A DNA stretch of 10,126 nt from Phycisphaerae bacterium (GCA_029260195.1 JAJDDS010000646.1:1-10126), one strand, 5' to 3'; shown: positions 1 through 6,390, counted from the first letter of the stretch. Numbers and translations: made by a program. Notes: generated by a model from the letters alone, not told the origin.

Positions 1-226
1 GGACCGACGGTACACTCGACGTCCAAAAGCCAGCGATGATCGTGTGGTGCGCCGAAGTTGCGACGCCGGTCACGTCCTGCCCGATCGTGGAGCGAAGCGA
101 TTGCTGCGTTCCTATGGTATCTCCGCCGCCGGGGGAGAAGACGAATCTCGTTATTACCGTCTCCGCCAACGCGGCGCCCGACGCCACAGTCGCAATCGTC
201 ATCATCATCATGAGTACGTGTTTCAT
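1..226 (-). CDS. Partial small exported protein (planctomycete-type 'STIGQ...AGFW' protein), C-terminus outside window
   Basis: The first 75 codons are visible; the rest lies beyond the left edge. The start ATG (224-226) is preceded by a strong ribosome binding site (GAGGAG, six bases before the ATG). The N-terminus is a short signal peptide: K2, a hydrophobic run containing four consecutive Met (residues 6-9), then a likely cleavage after A-L-A near residue 21. The mature part reads FVFSPGGGDT...SLRSTIGQDVTG...HHTIIAGFW. This recalls a common secreted module in planctomycete and related genomes, in which a G/S-rich start is followed by 'GTIGQ' and 'GGFW'; such modules often precede a longer cell-surface region. 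It begins 38 bp after the stop of the large repeat protein on the same strand, so the two are probably cotranscribed. Its molecular role is unknown. I am confident that the gene is real and less sure of the family. Confidence 0.72.
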   Translation of the reverse strand, partial: MKHVLMMMMTIATVASGAALAETVITRFVFSPGGGDTIGTQQSLRSTIGQDVTGVATSAHHTIIAGFWTSSVPSV

Positions 227-238
227 GTTCTTCTCCTC

Positions 239-257
239 ATGCGAGACTCAGTCGCAT
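239..257 (-). other. Short inverted repeat in the 38-bp gap between two exported-protein genes
   Basis: ATGCGA (minus strand) pairs perfectly with TCGCAT around a seven-base loop. It sits between the stop of the repeat protein and the ribosome binding site of the next gene. There is no T tract, so it is not an intrinsic terminator. It could influence mRNA processing or translation of the downstream gene, or be chance. Confidence 0.3.
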
Positions 258-264
258 CCCCTGG

Positions 265-2247
265 TCAATTCGTGATCCCACATTCCGGGAGAAACGTGCA
301 CGCCAGGGAAGTGCTCCACGCACCGTCGGCTCCGCAGGTGAGAACAATCGTCTCCCGTCTTATGCATGCTGAGTTCCCTTGCACGCAGCACTCCCCGTCA
401 AACCCGCCTCCGCAACTCATACCGGGTGAGTACTCAACACCGTCGTAGACGCACACGTTCCCGGAGCCGCGACAGTCGAGCACGTTGATCGCACCGTCTC
501 CGTTGGTGTCTTCCGAGGAGTCGGCCACACCATTCTCGTTCAGGTCCCAACAGTGAATCCCATCTTGCCCGGGTGGCCCTTGGTCACCACCCTGGTTGGC
601 CGTCACTTGCACCGTACCGTCCGGGAACTTGATTCCGCCTTGTGTCGTCTGGATCGTACCGGCAACTGTCAGTCGTGAGCCCGGACTCGCAGTGCCGACG
701 CCGACATTCCCTCCTCCTGGCTGCAACGCCAGCGCGCTATACGCGACGTTCTGATGCACCGCCTGGATTGATCCGTAATCCTGGCCCGTGTGGTAGCCCA
801 TGAGAAGTTGCTTATTGGGTGCGCTCAGTCCCGTTGCAGTGAAATGGGTCGGAGCCACGTCAGCGGTGTAATCCCGACGGACGCTCTGCGAACCTCCAGA
901 AACTTCAAGCCGCGTCGTCGGCTGCATCGTGCCGATGCCGACATTACCGCCAGGTGCAATGAAGAACTCGCCTTGGCTCGCACCTTCCTCCATGATGTAG
1001 AAACCATCAGGCGAGGCGTCAGCACCAATGTCCCACGTGCGGGAGGCATTCTGCAGCTTGATCTGGGCAGCACACGTTCCGCAGCTCTCGGAGAGCCGCA
1101 GGTTGACACTGCCGTCTGCGCTGTCAAGGTGGAGCTTGCCCGACGGACTCATCGTGCCGATTCCGACATCGCCACCGTTGTTGCTGTAGATGTCGCCACC
1201 GCTACTCGACCAGAATCCGTTCCCGCCCGTGGCCGCAGTGCTCTGCACAGTCCCATCGGGAAACCTGACCCCACCTTGCGTCGATTCGATCTCGCCAGCT
1301 ACCGTGAGCTTGGATTCCGGGTTCGTGTCTCCGATACCGACGTTTCCCGCATTGGTGACCGTGAAGCTCTTGCCCCCTCCAGCCGTGGCCGTCTGAAGGA
1401 CATAGTAGGAGTTGGAGATTCCGTTGTTCTCGACAAACAACCCACCAAGGTTTGACGGCGTCTGCCCCGACGCCCCGGCGCTAACATGCAGATCCGCTCC
1501 AGGGTTGGTCGTCCCGATGCCGACGTTGCCAGTATTGAGGACCGTAAGATGTTCGTCGTTGTTCGTCACGATCGACGTCCGACCGAAATCCGGACCAGTG
1601 TTGCGTAGGAAGAAAGCGCCGTCGCCGCCGCCGTCAAAACTCATATCCGAAGAAAAACTGACGAAGCCCACTTCCGGGCCCATGAAGATGGCTAGTCCGG
1701 CGCCGTCGGCGGACTGGGCGCCGATGCTAACGTTGCCCCCGGTTTCGGCGATGACGCCGTCGGTCAGGGCGAATCCATCCCACTTGGGAAGAGCGCCGAC
1801 GGAGAGCTCGCCAAGCTGATCGACCTCCTCGCTCTGCATCGCGAACATGCTGCTCGCGATCGGCTGATCGGTGAGTTGCTCGAAGCCGTCGCCGGTGTCC
1901 ACCCAAACACGAAGGTGCAGATCGGACGACCCACGCAGCGAGGCGGCGTCGATGGGCTCCATGCCATCGCCACCTAGCAGCAGATTGAAGATGCCTCCGT
2001 TGACTTCAATGTCCACAGGCGCGATCGGCTCGGAACCGTTAACGCTCGACGCGTCATTCGACCAGACGGTGGCGCCGACGTCATCCATGATGGTGAACTT
2101 GAAGGACGCTGTCCCAGCGAACAGGTCGCCGTCCTTCCGTAGCTCGCCCTGGTAGCCGACTCCGCCGGCACGCGCCAGGATCGGGCAGGCCAGAAAAACG
2201 GCACAACACCCCAACGATTTCCCTAGGAAGCACTCACGTCGTCTCAT
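265..2247 (-). CDS. Large exported GNVGIGT-repeat (tail-fibre-like) surface protein
   Basis: A 660-aa protein probably exported and displayed at the cell surface. The ATG at 2247 follows AAGGAG seven bases upstream. Residues 1-27 form a signal peptide (MRRRE, then a hydrophobic stretch ending ARA). Residues 30-140 form an N-terminal beta-rich domain of the 'GYQGELRKDG...F.FTIMD...PIASSMFA' kind. Residues 171-530 carry six copies of a G-N-V-G-I-G-T motif (171, 240, 301, 359, 434, 513); five of these continue into a P-x-x-x-L-x-V strand, as in phage tail fibres and bacterial stalk-like proteins. Two 'FPDGTVQ' segments (329 and 541) belong to a duplicated block. Then come a short collagen-like GPPGQDG (557-563), an acidic D/N-rich calcium-loop or dockerin-like segment (569-592), and a Cys-rich tail (about 598-656). 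The tail may be a disulphide-bonded anchoring or binding module. It follows the sigma factor gene on the same strand, with a gap of 118 bp. The exact ligand is unknown. Confidence 0.88.
   Translation of the reverse strand: MRRRECFLGKSLGCCAVFLACPILARAGGVGYQGELRKDGDLFAGTASFKFTIMDDVGATVWSNDASSVNGSEPIAPVDIEVNGGIFNLLLGGDGMEPIDAASLRGSSDLHLRVWVDTGDGFEQLTDQPIASSMFAMQSEEVDQLGELSVGALPKWDGFALTDGVIAETGGNVSIGAQSADGAGLAIFMGPEVGFVSFSSDMSFDGGGDGAFFLRNTGPDFGRTSIVTNNDEHLTVLNTGNVGIGTTNPGADLHVSAGASGQTPSNLGGLFVENNGISNSYYVLQTATAGGGKSFTVTNAGNVGIGDTNPESKLTVAGEIESTQGGVRFPDGTVQSTAATGGNGFWSSSGGDIYSNNGGDVGIGTMSPSGKLHLDSADGSVNLRLSESCGTCAAQIKLQNASRTWDIGADASPDGFYIMEEGASQGEFFIAPGGNVGIGTMQPTTRLEVSGGSQSVRRDYTADVAPTHFTATGLSAPNKQLLMGYHTGQDYGSIQAVHQNVAYSALALQPGGGNVGVGTASPGSRLTVAGTIQTTQGGIKFPDGTVQVTANQGGDQGPPGQDGIHCWDLNENGVADSSEDTNGDGAINVLDCRGSGNVCVYDGVEYSPGMSCGGGFDGECCVQGNSACIRRETIVLTCGADGAWSTSLACTFLPECGITN
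658..1737 (-). repeat. Array of six degenerate GNVGIGT-coding repeats inside the surface-protein gene
   Basis: Read on the plus strand, the pattern 'gtGCCGAtGCCGACaTT' recurs in variant form near 700, 940, 1160, 1330, 1515 and 1725. Spacing is irregular (about 55 to 80 codons), so these are diverged modules of one fibre-like protein and not a tandem DNA repeat. The cassette TVAG-to-GG (residues 315-342, DNA 1222-1305) is closely repeated at residues 527-554 (DNA 586-669). This indicates internal duplication. Confidence 0.7.
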
Positions 2248-2365
2248 AGCTCAGCTCCTTGAATTCAGTATCCACGATCCCTCGAACCTGCCGGGCCGCC
2301 CCCGACAGATACGGCGCCGCCGGAGGTGCCCGGTAGACCGCTCGTCGATTCTGGATACGCGAGAT

Positions 2366-3127
2366 TCAGCGCGGTCCTGCGCCGGATGTGGAGAGAATCT
2401 GATGGAGAGCGCGGATTTCTTCGTCGATTGGCTCGGCAGACAAGGCGTATTCGCCCACAACGGATCGCAGAATCCGCTGGAACATGCGTTTGGCAGTGAC
2501 GAGGATGTTCGCGGCCTGGGTTGGAGATCTGAGACCGAATCGCTCAACGAGGCTGGCGTAGTCGACCGGCTCCGTTGCTCGGAAAGTCGGATTCAGAATG
2601 CGGGCTTCGAAGATCGCCCAGACGTCTTCCTTGCCGCAGGAATGACATTCCGACTCCATCCGGCTCGCAACCTCAGCCAGTAACTGTCGTGCCCACTCGA
2701 TATCGAATGGATCGGCCGCGTGCTTCTGGGCGGGCGAAGCGGCGGCTTGAAGCGCGTCACCCTCTAGAGTTGCCGCTTCGTCGGCGGAGCGTTTCTTCGC
2801 GGAGCTGCGTCGCTGCTGACTAACGAGAAAGCGATCGAGCGCGGTCAAAACCAGCGTTCGGAACTTCCCACGTGCCGGATCGGCTACGGCAGCAAGATCC
2901 TGCTCTAAGAACTTCGTTGAAATGAACTCCTGGACAATGTCGTCCGCACGATGCGCATCGAGGCGTTTGTTGCGGGTCAAATGTGCGCGCAATGCAGGCA
3001 GGTATCGCGTGAGCAACTGGTTCAGAGCTTGGCTGGCCTGAGTTGCCTCTACTCCACCCGCTCGGTTCACCAACGACCAGTGCGTCGTTGGAAAGTGCTC
3101 GTAGTCCTGTTGAGGATCGCTGGGCAT
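2366..3127 (-). CDS. ECF-type RNA polymerase sigma factor (planctomycete-style)
   Basis: A 253-aa protein if started at the ATG at 3127. It begins with FPTTHWSLV (residues 12-20), the usual start of ECF-like sigma factors in planctomycetes and acidobacteria. Residues about 33-104 carry region 2: LLTRYLPALRAHL, ADDIVQEFISTKFLE (core and -10 binding), then ARGKFRTLVLTALDRFLVSQQRR. Residues about 186-221 form the region 4 helix-turn-helix (DYASLVERFGLRSPTQAANILVTAKRMF, -35 binding). The frame stays open upstream to 3325, with another ATG at 3214. That 66-residue extension is Arg/Gly-rich, unlike the family, so the shorter start is preferred, although no clear ribosome binding site precedes 3127. 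C161 and C164 are an unusual CxxC in the linker. No anti-sigma gene is visible. It is the first gene of a probable operon with the exported repeat protein. Confidence 0.8.
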   Translation of the reverse strand: MPSDPQQDYEHFPTTHWSLVNRAGGVEATQASQALNQLLTRYLPALRAHLTRNKRLDAHRADDIVQEFISTKFLEQDLAAVADPARGKFRTLVLTALDRFLVSQQRRSSAKKRSADEAATLEGDALQAAASPAQKHAADPFDIEWARQLLAEVASRMESECHSCGKEDVWAIFEARILNPTFRATEPVDYASLVERFGLRSPTQAANILVTAKRMFQRILRSVVGEYALSAEPIDEEIRALHQILSTSGAGPR

Positions 3128-3809
3128 ATCGAGAGCCACTCGCTCTGCGAGGTCGCCACGCCGTGTTGGGGTCGCCGGCCAGCCGATCGAAGCACCTTCA
3201 CGCCCCACGCTCATGTGCAACCATACTCCGCCGCCGCGGCTCTCGCCACCGCTTCGTCGCTCTGCCAAAATGTGGGTCCCTCTGCTCACGCGTTGGGACC
3301 CCGCTGCGCTTGCCACGTTGAGCATCGGGCGATCGAGGAACGGGCGAGCAGATCACTGCCGATTGCGGCGGTGGGTCGTCGGGCAATCAGCCTGTCGCCG
3401 CCCACGACGTTCGCGGTCGCGTCGTCGTGCCGGACATGACCCGGTGCCCGATCAGGCCTTTTAGGGAAAACTCCAGCCTCGCATCTCTCCACTCAGCCGC
3501 CAATTCACGTGATGTTCTGGTCCGCGCTTGTCAGCACTTCAAAGCAGCCGACATGGAGTTGGCGGCGGTTGCGAAGGACGGCACCCGGCTACGAGTTGCG
3601 AGGTAAGCGCGGGAGGCCTGCGCGGTGCAGAATCCCAGGCCACATTCTTCTGCCGTGCGGAGGAAATGCGTGATCTCAGACACATCGGAGCTTCGGTCGA
3701 TGTGTGAATGCGACAGCGTGAGAACGTGGGCAAGGCGCGCAGCGAGGCTACTCTTTGCGTCGACAAGTCGCTCGCGATTGCGGGGCCCACCTGTTGATGA
3801 GGACATGGC
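3128..3809. other. About 680-bp divergent intergenic region without a confident gene
   Basis: This lies between the divergent sigma factor and helix-turn-helix genes. It probably holds their promoters and possibly the left boundary of an integrated element, but I recognise neither. Two competing open frames exist. One is minus 3531-3806 (91 aa, plausible composition, no ribosome binding site). The other is plus 3625-3813 (GTG start, Arg/Ser-rich), ending in an ATGA overlap with the gene at 3810. Neither resembles a family I know, and I annotate neither as a gene. No tRNA or terminator was found. Confidence 0.5.
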
Positions 3810-4094
3810 ATGAAAGGGAATACTCTGTTTGCGAATAGTCCGTGCGCCCTTCAGTTCCTTGGCCCGGTACTGCCGGGTGAGCCGCCGCAGCCGTGCCCGG
3901 AGTTGCTGACGGCAGGAGAGGCAATCCGGTACCTGCGCCTGGACACGGTCAACATCTCCGATCCCTCTGCCACGCTTCGACGGTACCGAGAACGGAGGTT
4001 GCTCAGGGGTACGCAGATCAGCAAGCGGATCTTCTACCGGCGGGCGGAGTTGGACCGTTTCATTGAGCGAGCTACGGAAGGCAACCCACGATGA
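3810..4094 (+). CDS. Excisionase-like / AlpA-type helix-turn-helix protein
   Basis: A 94-aa protein. The ATG at 3810 follows TGAGGA at a six-base spacing, which supports this start. Residues 31-89 match the layout of MerR-like, excisionase-family DNA-binding domains (HTH_17): ELLTAGEAIRYLRLD is the helix-turn-helix entry. LRRYRERRLLRGTQISKRIFYRRAELDRFIE is the second helix, the wing and the closing helix. Residues 1-28 are Pro-rich with no recognisable domain. Such small proteins commonly sit directly before a tyrosine recombinase in integrative elements and act as recombination directionality factors or as regulators of the integrase gene. Here the recombinase begins 200 bp downstream on the same strand, with a hairpin and paired repeats between them. 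A general transcriptional regulator is the alternative. The family is fairly clear; the exact role is inferred. Confidence 0.72.
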   Translation: MKGNTLFANSPCALQFLGPVLPGEPPQPCPELLTAGEAIRYLRLDTVNISDPSATLRRYRERRLLRGTQISKRIFYRRAELDRFIERATEGNPR

Positions 4095-4119
4095 CGTCCA
4101 GCTCGAAGAGCTGAACGTC
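4093..4119 (+). other. Strong hairpin overlapping the stop codon of the HTH gene
   Basis: Left arm GACGTCCAGCTC (4093-4104), loop GAA, right arm GAGCTGAACGTC (4108-4119). Eleven of twelve positions pair. The stem begins inside the TGA stop. No run of T follows, so it does not look like a classical intrinsic terminator. It may still attenuate or separate transcription between the HTH and recombinase genes, or serve as a recombination or regulator site. Confidence 0.5.
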
Positions 4120-4176
4120 GCAGATGAGTCGACCGCAAAACCTCGTAGTGTCGTGACTTGACCGGTGTGCTTTCCA

Positions 4177-4197
4177 AGTTGTGTCGAGAGTTGTGTC
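4177..4197 (+). repeat. Paired 12-bp-period direct repeat (AGTTGTGTC twice) upstream of the recombinase
   Basis: AGTTGTGTC occurs at 4177-4185 and again at 4189-4197. The pair recurs in inverted orientation at 5404-5423 inside the recombinase gene with one mismatch over 20 bases. Iterated short sites around integrase genes are typical of arm-type or excisionase-binding sites; that role is inferred here. Confidence 0.5.
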
Positions 4198-4245
4198 TTG
4201 CGGTAGAGAGTCGGGAGAGAGAAGCCGATGCGGCGTCGAACTGTC

Positions 4246-4274
4246 TTGGATGCGGTCGGCGATGATGATAGAAT
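4246..4274 (+). promoter_or_regulatory. Probable sigma70-type promoter of the recombinase gene
   Basis: A -35-like TTGGAT (4246-4251) is separated by 17 bases from a -10-like TAGAAT (4269-4274), which is preceded by TG in the extended -10 position (4266-4267). The expected start of transcription is about 4281, just before the ribosome binding site. The leader would be only about 14 bases long. Confidence 0.5.
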
Positions 4275-4294
4275 CCACTTCGTAAGGAGAAGCT

Positions 4295-4729
4295 ATGCGC
4301 CGTTCTGTCGATCTCTGCAAACAGGCCACCGTGAACAAGCGCGGCAAGCGGTACGTGTACTGGGTGATCCGCTGGTACGACACCTCAGGTAAGCGACGGA
4401 GCCGGCACGTGGGACGGGCCGATCAACTCTCCAGGCGCCAGGCCGAGAACCTTCGGCGCCAGAAGGAGGCCGAGCTCAGGTCCAACCCCGTACGCCGCAA
4501 CATCTCACGGGCACCCACTGTCGTGTCCTTCCTTGAGTTCTACTTCGCGGCAAGGGCGACGGAGCTCGCGCCCGGGTCCTTGATGTTGCATCGTCAGACC
4601 GGTCGCTATCTTCAGGCGTTCTTCGGGGCGGATCGGAGGTTGGACGAGATCATGCGTCACGACGCTCGGGCCTTCAAGACAGCCCTTGCAGCAGGGGACT
4701 TGGCGTATGTGACCAAGCGAAGTGTGTAG
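4295..4729 (+). CDS. Recombinase N-terminal fragment (arm-binding and core-binding domains)
   Basis: This is the 144-aa product expected if TAG at 4727 terminates translation. Residues about 14-63 (GKRYVYWVIRWYDTSGKRRSRHVG and the basic helix after it) resemble the AP2-like, three-stranded arm-binding domain of integrases. Residues about 74-144 are the first helices of the SAM-like core-binding domain. It has no catalytic residues. If made alone it might bind element DNA and act as a competitor of full-length recombinase, but that is speculation. Confidence 0.55.
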   Translation: MRRSVDLCKQATVNKRGKRYVYWVIRWYDTSGKRRSRHVGRADQLSRRQAENLRRQKEAELRSNPVRRNISRAPTVVSFLEFYFAARATELAPGSLMLHRQTGRYLQAFFGADRRLDEIMRHDARAFKTALAAGDLAYVTKRSV

Positions 4730-4789
4730 CCTGGTCCGGTCACCGTCGACCTGCACATACGAAACGCGCGTACCGTTTTCAATCGTGCC

Positions 4790-5584
4790 GTGGAAGACGA
4801 CCTACTTGAGTACTGTCCATTCGACCGGCTCGGCTCGACACCGCTGGTAAGCCGAGATTGGCACTATGTGAGCGCCGAGGAGTTCGCGAAGCTGATGGAA
4901 GCAGCGCCCTCGCCAGGATGGCGGCTTCTGCTCGGTTTGGGCAGGTGGGCCGCGCTTCGGCGCGGGGAAGCCCTGAATCTCTGCTGGCGTAACATCGACT
5001 GGGCCAACAGCCGCTTCCGGGTCATCAGTCAGGACGACTGGGACGTCAAGGACAAGGACGCTCGCATCGTGCCGATATGCCCTGAGCTCCATGAGCTACT
5101 GCTCGCCGCCTTCGACCAAGCTGAGGAAGGTGAGGGACGAGTGATTCCGGTCGGCCGTGTCAGCGTTAGGAACATTTCGCGGGACTTCGGCGCTCTCTGC
5201 CGGCGCGCTGGCGTGGAGCGGTACGCGAAACCCCTGCACACACTCCGCAAGAACTGCGTCACGGACTGGGCCATGCACTTCCCTGCTCACGTTGTCAAGC
5301 AATGGGCGGGCCACTCGAGCCTGGAGACGACCGACCGGTACTACCTGCAGGTCTCGGAGTCCGAATACGAACGGGCCGCCGCCTCGCGCATGAGTCAGAA
5401 AGCGACACAACTCCCGACACAACTCGCCGAAGAACACGCCAATCTGTCGCATCAGGAGAACGCCGAACACTCCCAACCCTCGACGCCGCAAGAGCTTCCG
5501 GAAACGCAGGTCGATGACGTGCCCGACAATGACTCTCAGCTCACGCAACTGGGCGTCATGCGCATCGGACCAATTACTCGGTAA
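4790..5584 (+). CDS. Recombinase C-terminal catalytic fragment
   Basis: The open frame after the TAG; its first possible GTG start is 4790, but no ribosome binding site precedes it, so independent translation is doubtful. The catalytic domain of tyrosine recombinases is complete: R57 in ALRRGEAL, K87 in the beta-hairpin before ARIVPI, H150-TL-R153, H175 in GHSSLETT, and nucleophile Y184 in TDRYY. Residues from about 200 on form a long polar tail rich in Gln, Glu and Ser. The tail holds KATQLPTQLAEE, the part encoded by the inverted copy of the paired upstream repeat. The tail is longer than in XerC/XerD and is probably disordered. Confidence 0.6.
   Translation: MEDDLLEYCPFDRLGSTPLVSRDWHYVSAEEFAKLMEAAPSPGWRLLLGLGRWAALRRGEALNLCWRNIDWANSRFRVISQDDWDVKDKDARIVPICPELHELLLAAFDQAEEGEGRVIPVGRVSVRNISRDFGALCRRAGVERYAKPLHTLRKNCVTDWAMHFPAHVVKQWAGHSSLETTDRYYLQVSESEYERAAASRMSQKATQLPTQLAEEHANLSHQENAEHSQPSTPQELPETQVDDVPDNDSQLTQLGVMRIGPITR
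5404..5423 (-). repeat. Inverted copy of the paired repeat, within the recombinase coding sequence
   Basis: The reverse complement reads GTTGTGTC-GGGA-GTTGTGTC, matching 4178-4197 at 19 of 20 positions, about 1.2 kb away in opposite orientation. It encodes T-Q-L-P-T-Q-L in the tail of the recombinase. Confidence 0.5.
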
Positions 5585-5668
5585 TCGTCACGTCATCGGC
5601 GTGAAATCTCCGTAGCAGCGTCGGTTGCTATCCTCGCGTGCTAGTAACCGTACGTAAGGAGAGCAGCC

Positions 5669-6049
5669 ATGGCCGCAACCCAGACTCGGAATTCGCCAAC
5701 CGCAGTCCCAGATGCATTCGCAAGCGCCATCTTTCGGGAGGTTAGAAAAGGAGCGTGCAAGAAAGAGGTCGCGAGATCCGTCCATAGGCTTCAAGAATCT
5801 CTCAAGGCGCGTTGTCCCGACTGTGAGAGCACGTGGGCGGTGATTTTCCTATCGAACGCTGACGTGCACCACTTCTACTTGTTGGCGAGGAGATCAACCT
5901 ATCGCACGCTGCGCCGAAGAATCTGCGACGAATACGCGAAGCTCCGCATCAGATGTAGTAGCTGCATGGACCGTCAGCAGCATGAGTCCGGTGCTGAGCA
6001 AAGGTCGACGGACCTGTCGAGCAGGATGTCCCTCTTGCCACTGGAGTAA
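5669..6049 (+). CDS. Small basic protein with two CxxC pairs (putative zinc-binding), function unknown
   Basis: 126 aa. The ATG at 5669 follows AAGGAGA, and the ten bases around this site (5653-5662) are identical to those before the recombinase (4281-4290). I do not recognise the family. CPDC (49-52) and CSSC (96-99) could together bind one zinc ion, 43 residues apart. Between them is a beta-like segment (STWAVIFLSNADVHHFYLLARR) and a basic helix (TYRTLRRRICDEYAKLRIR). The first 46 residues are basic and helical. No signal peptide or membrane segment is present, so it is probably cytoplasmic, perhaps nucleic-acid binding. It lies 84 bp after the recombinase on the same strand and could be element cargo. 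It converges with the membrane protein gene, with 45 bp between their stops. Confidence 0.62.
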   Translation: MAATQTRNSPTAVPDAFASAIFREVRKGACKKEVARSVHRLQESLKARCPDCESTWAVIFLSNADVHHFYLLARRSTYRTLRRRICDEYAKLRIRCSSCMDRQQHESGAEQRSTDLSSRMSLLPLE

Positions 6050-6094
6050 CCGGCATCCTGATCGGGGTCGAGAGTGGAGGCACTCACCTCTGAC

Positions 6095-6385
6095 TCAAAC
6101 GCGACTCCCACACTCGCAGCAGTACCGGCCGCGGCGGAGCAGCAGTACATCGCACACTGGGCACCGGTGTACGTAAGCGGCCCACATCGCTCGCGATGGG
6201 AGCAGTATGAGCAACGCCGCGATGACCGTAATCGCGGTACCCGTGACGTATTCATCTCGCAGGTGTTGAGCCCACGGGATCAACCCAACATCGTGCAGCC
6301 ACCGCGTGATCGCACCGACGTTTGCGAACAGCAGGATTGCCAGAATGGTACCGACGACAATCAACTTCCTTGCAGCTAACGCCAT
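6095..6385 (-). CDS. Small two-helix membrane protein with C-terminal zinc ribbon
   Basis: 96 aa. The frame is open further upstream, but GGGAGGTG lies just before the ATG at 6385 and the signature begins there, so this start is chosen. Two membrane helices are evident: residues about 7-27 (KLIVVGTILAILLFANVGAI) and about 47-63 (VTGTAITVIAALLILLP). They are joined by a short loop with Asp, His and Arg. The tail carries C75-P-V-C78 and C89-x-x-C92 in a compact zinc-ribbon pattern (HRCPVCDVLLLRRGRYCCECGSRV without gaps is the whole tail from residue 74). With an even number of helices, the ribbon and the N-terminus are on the same side, probably the cytoplasm. I do not recognise a named family. 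It follows the acidic-protein gene on the same strand by about 210 bp. Confidence 0.68.
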   Translation of the reverse strand: MALAARKLIVVGTILAILLFANVGAITRWLHDVGLIPWAQHLRDEYVTGTAITVIAALLILLPSRAMWAAYVHRCPVCDVLLLRRGRYCCECGSRV

Positions 6386-6390
6386 AGTAA

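Larger units (their letters stand above)
4295..5584 (+). pseudogene. Tyrosine recombinase (phage-type integrase) interrupted by one in-frame TAG
   Basis: One continuous frame of 429 sense-length codons, broken only by TAG at 4727-4729 (codon 145). The product would catalyse site-specific integration and excision of a mobile element. The ATG at 4295 follows AAGGAG with a good spacing and a promoter just upstream. Alignment of both sides to integrase layout is seamless. The N-terminal arm-binding and SAM-like core-binding domains run into VTVDLHIRNARTVFNRAVEDDL, and the catalytic domain follows. In composite numbering the catalytic residues are R222, K252, H315-x-x-R318, H340 and nucleophile Y349, all present. 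The length fits the family (about 400 aa). The stop is therefore a recent nonsense mutation, a sequencing error, or a rare readthrough site. TAG is also the ordinary terminator of the acidic gene ending at 6595, which argues against a genome-wide reassigned code. Confidence 0.7.

Noticed and set aside
44..448. 134-codon plus-strand open frame at the left edge
   Set aside because: It lies antisense to two exported proteins with signal peptides and ribosome binding sites; its Arg/His-rich product is a shadow.
790..1455. 221-codon plus-strand open frame inside the fibre gene
   Set aside because: It is antisense to an obvious repeat protein, with Arg-rich composition and no recognisable domain.
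658..1737. CRISPR-like or tandem DNA repeat array
   Set aside because: The repeating units are in frame, irregularly spaced and explained by the GNVGIGT protein modules.
3128..3325. 66-residue N-terminal extension of the sigma factor
   Set aside because: The family begins with the FPTTHWSLV segment close to its N-terminus; the extension is Arg/Gly-rich and unlike sigma factors.
3531..3806. 91-codon minus-strand frame in the divergent region
   Set aside because: Composition is plausible, but there is no ribosome binding site, no known domain, and it would share its 5' end with the HTH gene leader. Kept only as a possibility.
3625..3813. 62-codon plus-strand frame with an ATGA overlap to the HTH gene
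   Set aside because: The overlap would suggest translational coupling, but the product is Arg/Ser-rich with no binding site before its GTG, so the overlap is probably chance.
4093..4119. Intrinsic terminator after the HTH gene
   Set aside because: The hairpin is strong, but no T tract follows, so it is reported only as a structure.
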